The position numbers and the translations under genes were made by a program. From contig NZ_CP061800.1 in NCBI RefSeq assembly GCF_017377395.1, forward strand, positions 1,674,001 to 1,738,000: a stretch of 64,000 nucleotides of DNA, written 5' to 3'. Position 1 is the first letter of the stretch; each line of letters begins with the position of its first letter. Of this stretch, positions 8,942 to 16,534 are shown in pieces. This DNA comes from Desulfonema magnum (GTDB taxonomy: Bacteria; Desulfobacterota; Desulfobacteria; Desulfobacterales; 4be13). The notes under the pieces were generated by a model that was given only the letters and a program-made list of their open reading frames with translations, ran no database searches and was not told the DNA's origin.

Positions 8942-9372
8942 AATATTTGCTGGACACCTGCGTCATTTCGGAAATGATAAGGCCCTTTCCGAAACAGCAG
9001 GTCACGGACTGGGTGGAAGGCAGAGATGAAAGAACATTGTATCTGAGCGTTCTGACCATCGGTGAAATTTACAAAGGAATCAGCAAGCTTCCCGAATCAA
9101 AAAAGAAAAACGATATTCGCTTATGGATGGAAAACGATCTGCGCCGGAGATTTGAAAAAAGAATTCTGAACATTACTGAGGAAATAGCAGGAATATGGGG
9201 AGAGATTCAGGGCAAAACTGAAAAAGAGGGAAGAAAAATGCCTGCGATTGACAGTCTGATTGCGGCAACAGCCATCTTTCACGGGATGACACTCGTGACA
9301 AGAAACACCTCGGATATTGAAAACAGCGGAGTGCCTGTGCTTAATCCGTGGGAATCGGATATCATTTTATGA
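8938..9372 (+). CDS. vapC: PIN-domain toxin ribonuclease, VapC/FitB type
   Basis: A 144-residue PIN-domain RNase, normal length for VapC. The acidic metal-binding residues are visible: Asp6 in LLDTCVISE, Glu in TIGEIYKGI, Asp in MPAIDSLIAATA, and the late TRNTSDIENSGV motif that contains the fourth acid. It likely cleaves RNA when freed from the antitoxin at 8681-8941. The start is TTG at 8938, which overlaps the antitoxin stop, so expression is coupled to it. Confidence 0.88.
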   Translation: MKYLLDTCVISEMIRPFPKQQVTDWVEGRDERTLYLSVLTIGEIYKGISKLPESKKKNDIRLWMENDLRRRFEKRILNITEEIAGIWGEIQGKTEKEGRKMPAIDSLIAATAIFHGMTLVTRNTSDIENSGVPVLNPWESDIIL

Positions 9373-9807
9373 CGAAACTCCGTTTGTGAGGAATTCCTCC
9401 TAAGCAGTCTGGAAGCGATTCTCTGATTCGGCGAACCGGGCAGCCTGAAAGCGGAGCAAACCTGCTGAACCGGACTGATTTTCCTCATTTCTGTCTCCCT
9501 TTTTATGCGTGATTTCAGTTTGTTCCAAAAGCTCGGTTTTGCCAAACCAAATTTTCCCTGCTTATTTCACAAAACAAAAGAACCGGTCAGAGGTTTAGAT
9601 TTTGAGGTTGATTTATTTTCAGCGTAATGGCAAACAATGCAGATGAATATTGGCGCATTTGCAATCTGAGCGAACAGTCTGACAAATGAAGAATTCCATT
9701 TATTCTTTATTTTTTTATTGATCATCCCCCTTATATTAACCCAAAACCATTTATAATTAAAAAAATAATTTGCAATTAAAAAAGTATGGTTGATTTTATG
9801 AAAAAAA
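9373..9807. other. Leader copy B and AT-rich upstream region
   Basis: Minus-strand ATG at 9488 starts MRKISPVQQ, a decayed version of the MKR/MRK signal-peptide start of the giant gene. Bases 9489-9640 match leader copy A but lack the middle block with GTATTTCAGGGGGG. Bases 9690-9805 are strongly AT-rich and probably hold the promoter of the PIN gene at 9808. No intact gene is seen. Confidence 0.6.
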
Positions 9808-10272
9808 TTGTTTATAGTTGAAACAACTATTCCCAGTTTTTACTATGAAATCAGAACCGAACCGGAAATGATTGCCAGAAGGAACTGGACCAGAGAATGG
9901 TGGGACAGAGAGCGTCATGCCTATCAGCTTGTAACAAGTCTGGCTGTGATTGAGGAATTGGAGAACGGAGATTATCCGAACAAGGACAGGGTGGTCGGGC
10001 TGCTTTCGGATGTCCCTAATTTGAGGATTCCCACAGAACTTGCAGATATCGTGGATACATATATTGACCGGAAACTCATGCCCGCCGATCCCAAAGGCGA
10101 CGCTCTCCATCTGGCGGCGGCATCTTTTCATTGCTGCCATTTTTTGCTGACATGGAACTGCAAACATCTGGCCAATGCCAACAAATTTGACCAGATAAGA
10201 AGAATAAACACTCTGCTGGGGCTGTTTGTTCCGACACTGACAACACCGGCGGAACTCTTATGGGGAGGATGA
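9808..10272 (+). CDS. PIN-like toxin (VETTIPSFY family), start codon uncertain
   Basis: This 154-residue protein resembles VapC-family PIN toxins that start MKxxVETTIPxF. Visible features are FIVETTIPSFYYE at the N-terminus, VIEELENGD, and DPKGDALHLAAA with the core acidic residue, then LLTWNCKHLAN. The only in-frame start is TTG at 9808. Ten bases upstream is ATG AAA AAA in another frame; removing one A of the seven-A run would give MKKLFIVETTIP, the family's normal start. This may be a homopolymer error or a slippage-controlled start. The next gene (10277) is its probable antitoxin. Confidence 0.75.
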   Translation: MFIVETTIPSFYYEIRTEPEMIARRNWTREWWDRERHAYQLVTSLAVIEELENGDYPNKDRVVGLLSDVPNLRIPTELADIVDTYIDRKLMPADPKGDALHLAAASFHCCHFLLTWNCKHLANANKFDQIRRINTLLGLFVPTLTTPAELLWGG

Positions 10273-10276
10273 ACAA

Positions 10277-10444
10277 ATGCGAAATGATCCGATTGTCGAA
10301 CGTATCAGAGAAGTCAGACACAAAATATCAGAAAAGCACGATCATGACACTATGAGGCTGATAAGACACTACCAGGAGATGGAGAAAAAGACAGCCCGCA
10401 GATTCTTTGAGAGAGAAATCTGTGAAAATAAAAAAGTTGCCTGA
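10277..10444 (+). CDS. Small 55-aa probable antitoxin partner of the PIN toxin
   Basis: ATG at 10277, four bases after the toxin stop, opens a 55-codon frame: MRNDPIVERIREVRHKISEK, then HDHDTMRLIRHYQEMEKK, ending NKKVA. Similar small DPIVEEVRxIRxE proteins are found directly after VETTIP-type PIN toxins, and toxin-first order is usual for this class. GGGGAGGA precedes the start. Family knowledge is from memory; neutralising function is inferred. Confidence 0.7.
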   Translation: MRNDPIVERIREVRHKISEKHDHDTMRLIRHYQEMEKKTARRFFEREICENKKVA

Positions 10445-10656
10445 TCACTGAGTGTGGGCATAAAAAAAATTTTTTCTCCAAGCCCGGCAAAAATGTCCGT
10501 ACCGGGGGAGATACTGTTGTCAAAAAAACAAACAATGCCTTATCTGCCGTTTCCTCAGCACTCGTGTAATCTTCCCCCGTCGGACTGATCCGCAAATTCG
10601 CTATCCGTCAAAGCCGCCAATACAAAAACAACCGACAAAAACATCATTTTCCTCAT
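10445..10656 (-). pseudogene. Decayed N-terminus of a paralogue of the giant beta-helix protein
   Basis: Minus-strand ATG at 10656 starts MRKMMFLSVVFVLAALTDSE, closely like the signal peptide of the gene at 8273 (MKRVIFFSVVFIFAVLTSI). The frame continues ADQSDGG and then, after a frameshift, EDYTSAEETADKALF, matching DHSGGGDYTSIQEAIDAA of the parent. Nothing recognisable remains further on. It sits below leader copy C. Confidence 0.7.
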
Positions 10657-10900
10657 GTCCGTTTCTCCTTTTGTGTCTGATTTTAGTTTTTTCCAAAAGC
10701 TCGGTTTTGCCGAGCCAAATTTTCCCTGCTTATTCCACAAAACAAAAGAACCGGTCAATGGGGCGGAGGGAGTATTTCAGGGGGGGCAGATTGCCCTGCC
10801 ATGCTGGGGAAAAATCGTATTTTGAAGGTAAGTCGGTAAGTTATAATTTGGGGATTGATTTATTTTTGCCGCAATGGTAAACACTAAAAATGAATTGTGT
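10657..10900. repeat. Leader copy C
   Basis: It matches leader copy A along nearly its whole length, including the block GTATTTCAGGGGGG and the end CAATGGTAAACACTAAAAAT. On the minus side it leads into the relic at 10656, on the plus side into the DUF6602 gene at 10951. Confidence 0.75.
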
Positions 10901-10950
10901 TCACAGTAAAAATTAGGAAAAAAGCACGTCAGATCAGGAGATAATCCGTA

Positions 10951-11715
10951 ATGTTTGTGTCCCATATTAATGCAATTGAACAGGTGTTGGCGGCTCAGAG
11001 CGCCGCTGCCCAGAATGCCGGTCATCCCAACCTTCGTGGCGGGCCTCGGGAATGGTTCATTCAGGAATTCCTTGAAAGCCACCTTCCTACAATTTTGGAA
11101 ATCGGTCAGGGAGAGATAATTGATGAAAATTCCAGACCGAAACCTCCCAGGGGAAGTTACCGGCCCCAGGTTGACCTGGTGATTTACAGACGGGATATGC
11201 CGAAGATTATGTATTCGGCGAATAACGCCGCATTTCTTGCGGAGGGTGTCATGGCAACCATTGAAACCAAATCCGTATTGAAGTTTAAAGACCTTGAACA
11301 GGCATGTAGCGCAAGCAGAGTCCACAAGTCTTTGACACGCTCGTATTCCGAACGCTCACCGGGCCGGTCGGAATCTGTTATATCATATGTCGTGGCTTAT
11401 GACAGTTCTGCAAAAATGCCGACAATAGCGGGATGGCTGCCTGAAATCACTCAGAAACTCGGTGCGGCCCCTGACGAGCTGGTTGAAATGATCATTGTTC
11501 TGGGCAAAGGGGTTGTCTGGCGGATAAATGCGTTTCCGGATTTCCGTATCCCGGATATTCCGCCGGAACATAACTGGGCATTCTCCGAACAGCACGATCA
11601 TAATCTTTGCACAATGTTTACTCATATATTAACATGGATTCCTGTCACATCACCGGCGCCAAACACTTATGGATATGTTAAGCGTCTTTATTTTCAGGAT
11701 TTTGAAACCGTCTGA
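10951..11715 (+). CDS. DUF6602-like protein
   Basis: A 254-residue soluble protein. The layout GGPREWFIQEFLESHLP, then IGQGEIID, QVDLVIYRRDMP and AEGVMATIETKSVL resembles DUF6602 proteins. Their D-x(n)-E-x-K arrangement (here D in VDLVIY and E in IETKS) is reminiscent of PD-(D/E)XK nucleases. Catalysis is not established. CAGGAGATAA precedes ATG 10951 with good spacing. It is followed 22 bases later by the YcgL gene, likely in one transcript driven from leader copy C. Confidence 0.7.
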   Translation: MFVSHINAIEQVLAAQSAAAQNAGHPNLRGGPREWFIQEFLESHLPTILEIGQGEIIDENSRPKPPRGSYRPQVDLVIYRRDMPKIMYSANNAAFLAEGVMATIETKSVLKFKDLEQACSASRVHKSLTRSYSERSPGRSESVISYVVAYDSSAKMPTIAGWLPEITQKLGAAPDELVEMIIVLGKGVVWRINAFPDFRIPDIPPEHNWAFSEQHDHNLCTMFTHILTWIPVTSPAPNTYGYVKRLYFQDFETV

Positions 11716-11737
11716 ACCAAAGAATGAGGATATGACA

Positions 11738-11974
11738 ATGAAGGTGGACATATACAAGGCCAGAAAAATTCCCAGCCCCACAGAAAGGATGTATGTTTTT
11801 ATTCCGTCAGACAAGTCACCTGACTTTCTGCCTGACGAAGTGATGCGGGCCGCCGGTGCTTTGGACTTTGAAAAAAAAATCAGCATCAGACCCGGAGAGA
11901 AAAAAATTGCCCTGAACACGGATGAGGCAGTCAGAGACATCAGAGAAAAAGGATTTCATATTGTATGCACATAG
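11738..11974 (+). CDS. YcgL-domain protein
   Basis: A 78-residue protein starting MKVDIYKARK, with ERMYVFIP, DFLPDEVMRAAG and IREKGFHIV. This layout matches the YcgL fold (PF05166; E. coli form about 100 aa). No biochemical role is established for the family. The ATG at 11738 is chosen because GAGGA at 11726-11730 is seven bases upstream; ATG 11732 lies too close to that site. Confidence 0.65.
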   Translation: MKVDIYKARKIPSPTERMYVFIPSDKSPDFLPDEVMRAAGALDFEKKISIRPGEKKIALNTDEAVRDIREKGFHIVCT

Positions 11975-12114
11975 GAATTTTCGCGTGTGGAGATTCTCCG
12001 GATTTGGAATCAGTTTTGAGAGTCAGAGGGGGCGGGCCGCCTGACGACTCAGCACGCTTCAGGGCACTTTCGCTTTCAGCCGACGGATATTTATCCTCGA
12101 CATGGCTTCCGATG

Positions 12115-12198
12115 TCAGATATCCTGGTCTGACTCGGACACGGGACACTCTTTAAAATCGCCCCAAAAAGCAACTGACAGAAACATCTTTTTCCTCAT
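12115..12198 (-). pseudogene. Signal-peptide relic of a third paralogue
   Basis: Twenty-seven codons from ATG 12198 on the minus strand (MRKKMFLSVAFWGD...) end at TGA. The first ten residues match the signal peptides at 8273 and 10656; the rest has no match. It is preceded by the same leader sequence as those genes. Confidence 0.55.
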
Positions 12199-12314
12199 CT
12201 CCGTTTCTTCCTTTTATGTCCGAATTTCAGTTTATTCCAAAAATTCGGTTTTGCAGAACCAAATTTTCCCCGCTTATTTCACAAAACAAAAGAACCGGTC
12301 AATGGGGTGAATGG

Positions 12315-12469
12315 TGGGGTGATGAAAATGTTTCCAAGGCTCTGAAAAAGCTGATCCCGTTTTTGTTCCCCGCATTTTTTAACCGCCTGATTTTTAAGTC
12401 ATAAAAAATTTGCGGAATAAAAATGGGATCGCAATTGTCAGCCCGGTTTGTGACATTTTCATCACCCCA
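12315..12469. mobile_element. MITE, 155 bp, 9-bp target duplication
   Basis: The ends are TGGGGTGATGAAAATGT and its perfect complement (17 bp). GGTGAATGG is duplicated at 12306-12314 and 12470-12478. The interior has a second set of complementary arms, GATCCCGTTTTTG and ...AAAAATGGGATC, so the whole element can fold on itself. It codes for nothing and lies inside leader copy D, absent from copies A to C. It is a non-autonomous transposon by structure. Confidence 0.88.
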
Positions 12470-12639
12470 GGTGAATGGAGTATTTCAGGGGGGGGCTAAT
12501 TGCCCTGTCATGCAGAGTCAAAAACCGTATTTTCAAGGTAACTCAGGCACTTGTATTTTGGGGATTGATTTATTTTTGGCACAATGGTAAACACTAAAAA
12601 TGAATGTCATATTCACCAAAAAGTAAGGAGAGATATTGT

Positions 12640-13077
12640 ATGGAAGAGCTGCTCGAATTGAAAACATATATAACGCAGGGGAATTATGCCGAGGCACTGA
12701 ACCTGATCGGGGAGATGGAGGAGATGAGCAGGGACGACAAAATCAGCAAAATTTTCAGCTATGCCGAGATACTTCTGATTCATCTGATAAAAAAACATGC
12801 TGAAAAACGCACGACCCGGTCATGGGATGCCTCGATCAAAAACTCGGTCTATCGGATTAATTATGTCAACAAACGCAGAAAGGCGGGGGGATATTATCTG
12901 AAGGAGAATGAATTGGAAGAAGTCATCGAAGATGCCTGGGAAATGGCCCTGCTGAGAGCGTCTTTTGAAGCTTTCGAGGGATGCTTTGATGAGACCGAGC
13001 TTGCCGGGCAGGTTGATGCGGGGCAGATCAGTGCGGAAGCCATGAGGCTGATAACAAAAGGCCGCATCAGGAAATAG
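12640..13077 (+). CDS. DUF29 family protein
   Basis: A 145-residue helical protein of the DUF29 family, a common but uncharacterised family in cyanobacteria and filamentous deltaproteobacteria. Visible landmarks are MEELLELKTYITQGNYAEAL, EMEEMSRDDKISKI, ILLIHLIKKHAEKRTTRSWD and NKRRKAGGYYL. AAGGAG at 12625-12630 is nine bases before ATG 12640, favouring this start over ATG 12604. Its stop is one base before the Rpn gene start, so the two are co-transcribed. A second DUF29 gene is at 38661. Confidence 0.8.
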   Translation: MEELLELKTYITQGNYAEALNLIGEMEEMSRDDKISKIFSYAEILLIHLIKKHAEKRTTRSWDASIKNSVYRINYVNKRRKAGGYYLKENELEEVIEDAWEMALLRASFEAFEGCFDETELAGQVDAGQISAEAMRLITKGRIRK

Positions 13078-13078
13078 C

Positions 13079-13927
13079 ATGAGACAGATAACCAACATTC
13101 ACGACAAATTTTTTCAGGAGACCTTCACCCGGCAGGAGATTGCGAAAAGCTTTCTGAGGCATTATCTCCCGAAATCATTGTTGAGCAATCTTGATATGAG
13201 AACGCTGAACATCATCAAGGACAGCTTCATTGACAGGGAACTGAGGGAGCATTTTTCGGACATTCTTTACACGGCCCGTTTCCGGAACACCGATCTTTAC
13301 ATTTACCTTCTCTTTGAGCACAAGAGCTACAGGGAGAATCCGGAGGCGTTGCAGATACTGCGTTACAAGGTGAGGATATGGGAGCAATACGTCAAAAAGC
13401 ATCCCAAGGCCCGAAAAGTCCCGCCGACCTTTTCGATGCTCCTGTATCACGGAAAAAGCAGATGGACGGTCTCCCGGAAATTTCAGACCATAGTGGAGCA
13501 AAGCAACGATAGGCTTCTGAAAAAATACGTTCCGGAATTCCGCTACAAGCTCTGCGACATCTCGCATCTTCCGGATGATAAAATCAGAGGGGATGTGCTG
13601 GGCAGAATCGTGCTTCTCGTCGCCAAATACGTTTTCCGGCCCGACCTGCGGGAAAAGCTGCCCCAAATACTTTCGCTGTTTCATGCCGTCGCCGACCGGA
13701 GAACGGCTTTCGAAATACTCGAAGTGCTGCTCCGCTATGTGGTCCGGGCAACGGAAAAATTCGATGAGAACGATATCAGGGAAATTGTGGAACAATCTTC
13801 GATAGGAGAGGACATTATGCAGACTTTTATTGACAAATACATCAGCCAGGAAGAGATCAGACTCCTTCTCCGGCTGATGGAAGCCCGCTTCGGGAAACTT
13901 CCCCCGGTGGGCAAGGGAAAAAATTGA
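13079..13927 (+). CDS. Rpn/YhgA-like nuclease (Transposase_31 family), frameshifted near the end
   Basis: A PD-(D/E)XK-fold DNA nuclease of the recombination-promoting nuclease family. Landmarks are HDKFFQETFTRQEIA at the start, FSDILYTARF with the family Asp, YLLFEHKSY (E-x-K type pair) and LRYKVRIWEQYVK. The frame ends early as FGKLPPVGKGKN. Removing one C from the CCCCC run near 13903 gives FGKLPRWAREKIEQADPESV, then ETWSIRLLTADTPEEVL, the usual family tail, ending at TAG 14013-14015. It is thus a one-base frameshift or a sequencing error, and the catalytic core is unaffected. Confidence 0.8.
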   Translation: MRQITNIHDKFFQETFTRQEIAKSFLRHYLPKSLLSNLDMRTLNIIKDSFIDRELREHFSDILYTARFRNTDLYIYLLFEHKSYRENPEALQILRYKVRIWEQYVKKHPKARKVPPTFSMLLYHGKSRWTVSRKFQTIVEQSNDRLLKKYVPEFRYKLCDISHLPDDKIRGDVLGRIVLLVAKYVFRPDLREKLPQILSLFHAVADRRTAFEILEVLLRYVVRATEKFDENDIREIVEQSSIGEDIMQTFIDKYISQEEIRLLLRLMEARFGKLPPVGKGKN

Positions 13928-14015
13928 GCAGGCCGATCCGGAATCCGTTGAGACATGGAGCATCCGCCTGCTCACCGCCGACACGCCGGAGGAGGTTCTG
14001 AGCGTCGGCGATTAG
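13909..14015 (+). pseudogene. Out-of-frame C-terminal tail of the Rpn nuclease
   Basis: The plus-strand frame here reads WAREKIEQADPESV, ETWSIRLLTADTPEEVL and SVGD, then stops. This is the conserved tail of Rpn/YhgA-like proteins, displaced by one base from the gene at 13079. Confidence 0.7.
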
Positions 14016-14198
14016 AAATCAGTCCGGGAATCTGCGACAGAAACGCTTGAAGAATTGGAAAATGTCAGACAGACGGCATTTGAAATGATGATCAGACAGG
14101 GAAAAGAAATTCCTCTTCCCGGAGTCTGTCTGGAAATTGCCATAGATGTGTCCGAAGGCTTGCCAAACAAAGAAAAAATTGCAAAATTTGTTGTGTGA
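14016..14198 (+). pseudogene. Relic resembling a HicB-type antitoxin C-terminus
   Basis: After the Rpn stop the same frame stays open for 60 codons: ETLEELENVRQTAFEMMIRQ, GKEIPLPG, LEIAIDV..., ending KIAKFVV. The E-x-L-E-x-x...E-x-G-x-x-IPLP pattern resembles the end of HicB-like antitoxins. There is no start codon or ribosome site, so it looks like debris. The family link is tentative. Confidence 0.4.
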
Positions 14199-14212
14199 CC
14201 TGTGATCTGAAA

Positions 14213-15457
14213 ATGGAAAATAATATCAATTTTTATGACTGGCTGTGTTTACGACTTCCCCTCATTCTGTTATTTGCAAACGGTTATTTTATTTATCGGC
14301 TCTTTGTGATCACAAAGCTGACAGATGTGTTTGTGTTCCGAAGCCTGCAGCGAAGTCAGGGCAGCATTAACCGCTTATGCCTTTATATCATAGGGGCGGC
14401 GGCCCTTCTTTCTTTTTTTATTCCCAATGCCGTCACTGTGCTTATTTTACTGCCCATTCTGAAAACCATTGATCAGGATATTGCTTTGCAGGCAGGTGAA
14501 CACCGCATCACCACCGCCCTGACCCTGTCAACTATTTACGGCGCAAATATCGGTGGCATGGGTTCGCTTATCGGAAGCCCGGCGAATTTATTGCTGATCG
14601 GAGCTTTGGATTTATACGAAGTGCCCGGACGGGAGCAAATCGGTTTTTTTAACTGGTTTGTATGGTCTGTGCCTCTGGTCGCACTCTTTGTCGCGGCAGC
14701 ATGGGCCATGGTGGCAATGCTGGCCGTGCCTCGGAAAGCACAAAAGATGTCCGTGACATTGAATGGCATGGAAGATCATAAGAATCTCTCATTGGAACAG
14801 AGATCAGGGCTGCTGATATTCGTCCTGTTTCTTGGTTTCTGGATTATGGAATCTGTTTTAAAAGAATTTATTCCCGGGTTTGACGCTGTTGATCTGCCTG
14901 CGTGCATCTGTTTTTTTACTCTTTTTCTTTATCTTGTGTTTGTCAGACATTTTGGCGTGTCTGGCAAACCGCTTTTGCGGCCAAAAGATATTTTCACAGG
15001 CTTTCCCAGACGGGGAATTCTCTTTTTATGCCTGCTGGCCGTGGTCATTTCTGTTGTTCGTTTTTTTCAAATAGACAAGCAGATTTCAGATCTGTTTTCG
15101 AGCGTCATTCGGCCGGACACACCCGGTTTTCTCATTATCCTTTTTACCATTATGACTGTGATTCTCCTTACTGAATTTCTTAGCAACACGCTTGTTTCAA
15201 CGGCGTTCTTTTCCATCACCTATTTTATTTCCACAGCTCACAATATCCCTCCGCTTATTCTCATGATTGCTGTTTCCATCGCCTCCACATGCGCTTTTAT
15301 GACCCCCGTGGCAACGCCCTGCAATGCCCTGGCTTTCGGAGAGATGAAGGGAACTTCCTTTCGCATGATGCTGGTTTCAGGATTTCTCCTCAATATCATC
15401 GGAGCGTTTCTGATGAGCGTCTGGTTGCAATTTATCATCCCTTTTATATATCATTGA
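14213..15457 (+). CDS. SLC13/ArsB-NhaD superfamily anion permease
   Basis: A 414-residue inner-membrane transporter with about ten hydrophobic helices. Two pseudo-symmetric substrate loops are visible: STIYGANIGGMGSLIGSPAN in the first half and ASTCAFMTPVATPCNALAFG in the second, as in SLC13/CitMHS/ArsB carriers. It probably moves an inorganic or organic anion with sodium; the substrate cannot be read. MENNINFY at 14213 is a reasonable start (GTG 14195 is also in frame). A hairpin repeat follows the stop and may end transcription. Confidence 0.75.
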   Translation: MENNINFYDWLCLRLPLILLFANGYFIYRLFVITKLTDVFVFRSLQRSQGSINRLCLYIIGAAALLSFFIPNAVTVLILLPILKTIDQDIALQAGEHRITTALTLSTIYGANIGGMGSLIGSPANLLLIGALDLYEVPGREQIGFFNWFVWSVPLVALFVAAAWAMVAMLAVPRKAQKMSVTLNGMEDHKNLSLEQRSGLLIFVLFLGFWIMESVLKEFIPGFDAVDLPACICFFTLFLYLVFVRHFGVSGKPLLRPKDIFTGFPRRGILFLCLLAVVISVVRFFQIDKQISDLFSSVIRPDTPGFLIILFTIMTVILLTEFLSNTLVSTAFFSITYFISTAHNIPPLILMIAVSIASTCAFMTPVATPCNALAFGEMKGTSFRMMLVSGFLLNIIGAFLMSVWLQFIIPFIYH

Positions 15458-15592
15458 CCTGTGTACAGGACAAAAAGTTGCGACGCGGGGAAGAAACCCG
15501 GCTTTTTTCCCCGGATGAGGCGCTTTCCACTGACGGAAAAAGCCGGGTTTCTTTGGCGCTTATCTTTTTTTGTCCTGTACACAGATCATTAA
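15458..15592. repeat. AAACCCGGCTTTTT hairpin element, copy 1
   Basis: GTGTACAGGACAAAAAG at the left and CTTTTTTTGTCCTGTACACA at the right are complementary ends. Inside, GAAACCCGGCTTTTTTCC faces GGAAAAAGCCGGGTTTC. The same inner arms recur at 28870-29000, 43885-43965, 57249-57285, 60826-60890 and 62700-62835. It stands directly behind the permease gene and may act as its terminator. Confidence 0.7.
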
Positions 15593-15855
15593 CAGTAACA
15601 GGAATTGCTATCAGCATAAGTAAATCAAATTACTTGCTCCCGTCAAATTTATCAATTCTTCCCTGATTCTCCAATAGTTTTTTTATAAACACAACCATTT
15701 GAAATAAAAATAATATTTTTTTGAATAAAATTTTTAAGCACTACTTTAAACTTGACATCAGCAGTGAAATGAACTAAGGAGATACCTTAAATTCTGAACA
15801 ATTTCAGCATTAATATTTTTCCCGTCCGAGGGATATTCCCTGAAGGATCATCATT
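15593..15855. other. AT-rich non-coding stretch
   Basis: No gene or repeat was recognised. An unassigned TTGACA (about 15750) lies upstream of the ORF at 15856. Confidence 0.4.
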
Positions 15856-16218
15856 ATGAACCTTGTCGGAAACACTTCTGATACTGTCAGCGTGCCAAAA
15901 AATGAATGGCGAACTGTTGCCAGATCAGTTGGCAATGCCGGCGCAGGGATAATCAGAGCCGTCAGGCATGTTCTGTCCTTATCCGAAGCCGGTTTTGCCG
16001 CCCTTCTTTATCAGACCCCTTCTGTATTCTTCAATAATCTGTCACATGAAATTGCGGATGAAAAGAATGACAAGCTTTGCTCCGCAGGTCAAAACTCTCA
16101 GCCAAAAATGAAGCATTTGTCCGCCATTGACACGGATCACGGAATCGCTCCATTCGTCGGTTTGCGGGCTTTTATCCATAAATCTAATTGGTCAGGTAAG
16201 ACATTATCAGGGAACTGA
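15856..16218 (+). CDS. Doubtful 120-aa ORF
   Basis: ATG 15856 has GAAGGA eight to twelve bases upstream. The first part (SDTVSVPKNEWRTVARSVG) could belong to a small antitoxin-like protein. The second half has no recognisable pattern and looks like an overrun after a frameshift. I do not recognise it, and it may not be a gene. Confidence 0.3.
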   Translation: MNLVGNTSDTVSVPKNEWRTVARSVGNAGAGIIRAVRHVLSLSEAGFAALLYQTPSVFFNNLSHEIADEKNDKLCSAGQNSQPKMKHLSAIDTDHGIAPFVGLRAFIHKSNWSGKTLSGN

Positions 16219-16294
16219 AGACACCCGGAAAGCGAAATAAAGGAACAGGAAAGCAACATCCGAATCAGGCACCGGAAGCACTGTGAAATTCAGA

Positions 16295-16450
16295 ATGTCA
16301 CGAACACAAGCAAAGAGGGAAGATTTTGACAGATTGCATAGAGAAGCAGTAACAGCTCTCCTTGTAAATCCGATTGAGTTTTATCGAACAACCAGAAAGG
16401 CAGAGGTGATAGAAAAAATGTTCCAATATCTCATGGAATATAAACGCTAA
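16295..16450 (+). CDS. 51-aa protein ending at an attC-like site
   Basis: A small basic frame, MSRTQAKREDFDRLHREAV, TALLVNPIEFYRTTRKAEV and IEKMFQYLMEYKR. Its stop codon lies inside the first core box (CGCTAAC) of the attC-like hairpin at 16445-16534, as is usual for integron gene cassettes. No family is recognised and the ribosome site is weak. Confidence 0.5.
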   Translation: MSRTQAKREDFDRLHREAVTALLVNPIEFYRTTRKAEVIEKMFQYLMEYKR

Positions 16451-16534
16451 CCCGGTGTTGCTGCGGACGGGCGGGGCGCATCGGCAATGAAACGCATCGG
16501 AGAACCCCGCCCGCCGATGAACTCTGCGTTAGCA
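16445..16534 (+). other. attC-like integron recombination site
   Basis: CGCTAAC at 16445-16451 faces GCGTTAGCA at 16526-16534. Between them is an imperfect palindrome with strong GC arms (ACGGGCGGGG and CCCCGCCCG) around a loop. The 3' part, GATGAACTCTGCGTTAGCA, resembles the L'-R' end of many attC sites. The 90-bp length is within the known range. No integrase gene is present in the window, so this would be an isolated cassette or a cluster remnant. Confidence 0.5.

Larger units (their letters stand above)
11975..12639. other. Leader copy D with signal-peptide relic and embedded MITE
   Basis: The minus strand has a relic start, MRKKMFLSVAFWGD (12115-12198), a third decayed paralogue N-terminus. 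Bases 12199-12610 are leader copy D, interrupted by the 155-bp element at 12315-12469. Removing it restores GGTCAATGGGG...GTATTTCAGGGGG as in copies A and C. No intact gene is seen. Confidence 0.7.

Noticed and set aside
10777..11325. Minus-strand 182-codon frame
   Set aside because: It runs antisense through leader copy C and the DUF6602 gene; no family pattern.
12216..12404. 62-codon plus-strand frame
   Set aside because: It crosses from leader copy D into the MITE; it is created by the insertion.
13175..13984. Minus-strand 269-codon frame
   Set aside because: It is antisense to the Rpn nuclease gene, which has clear family motifs.
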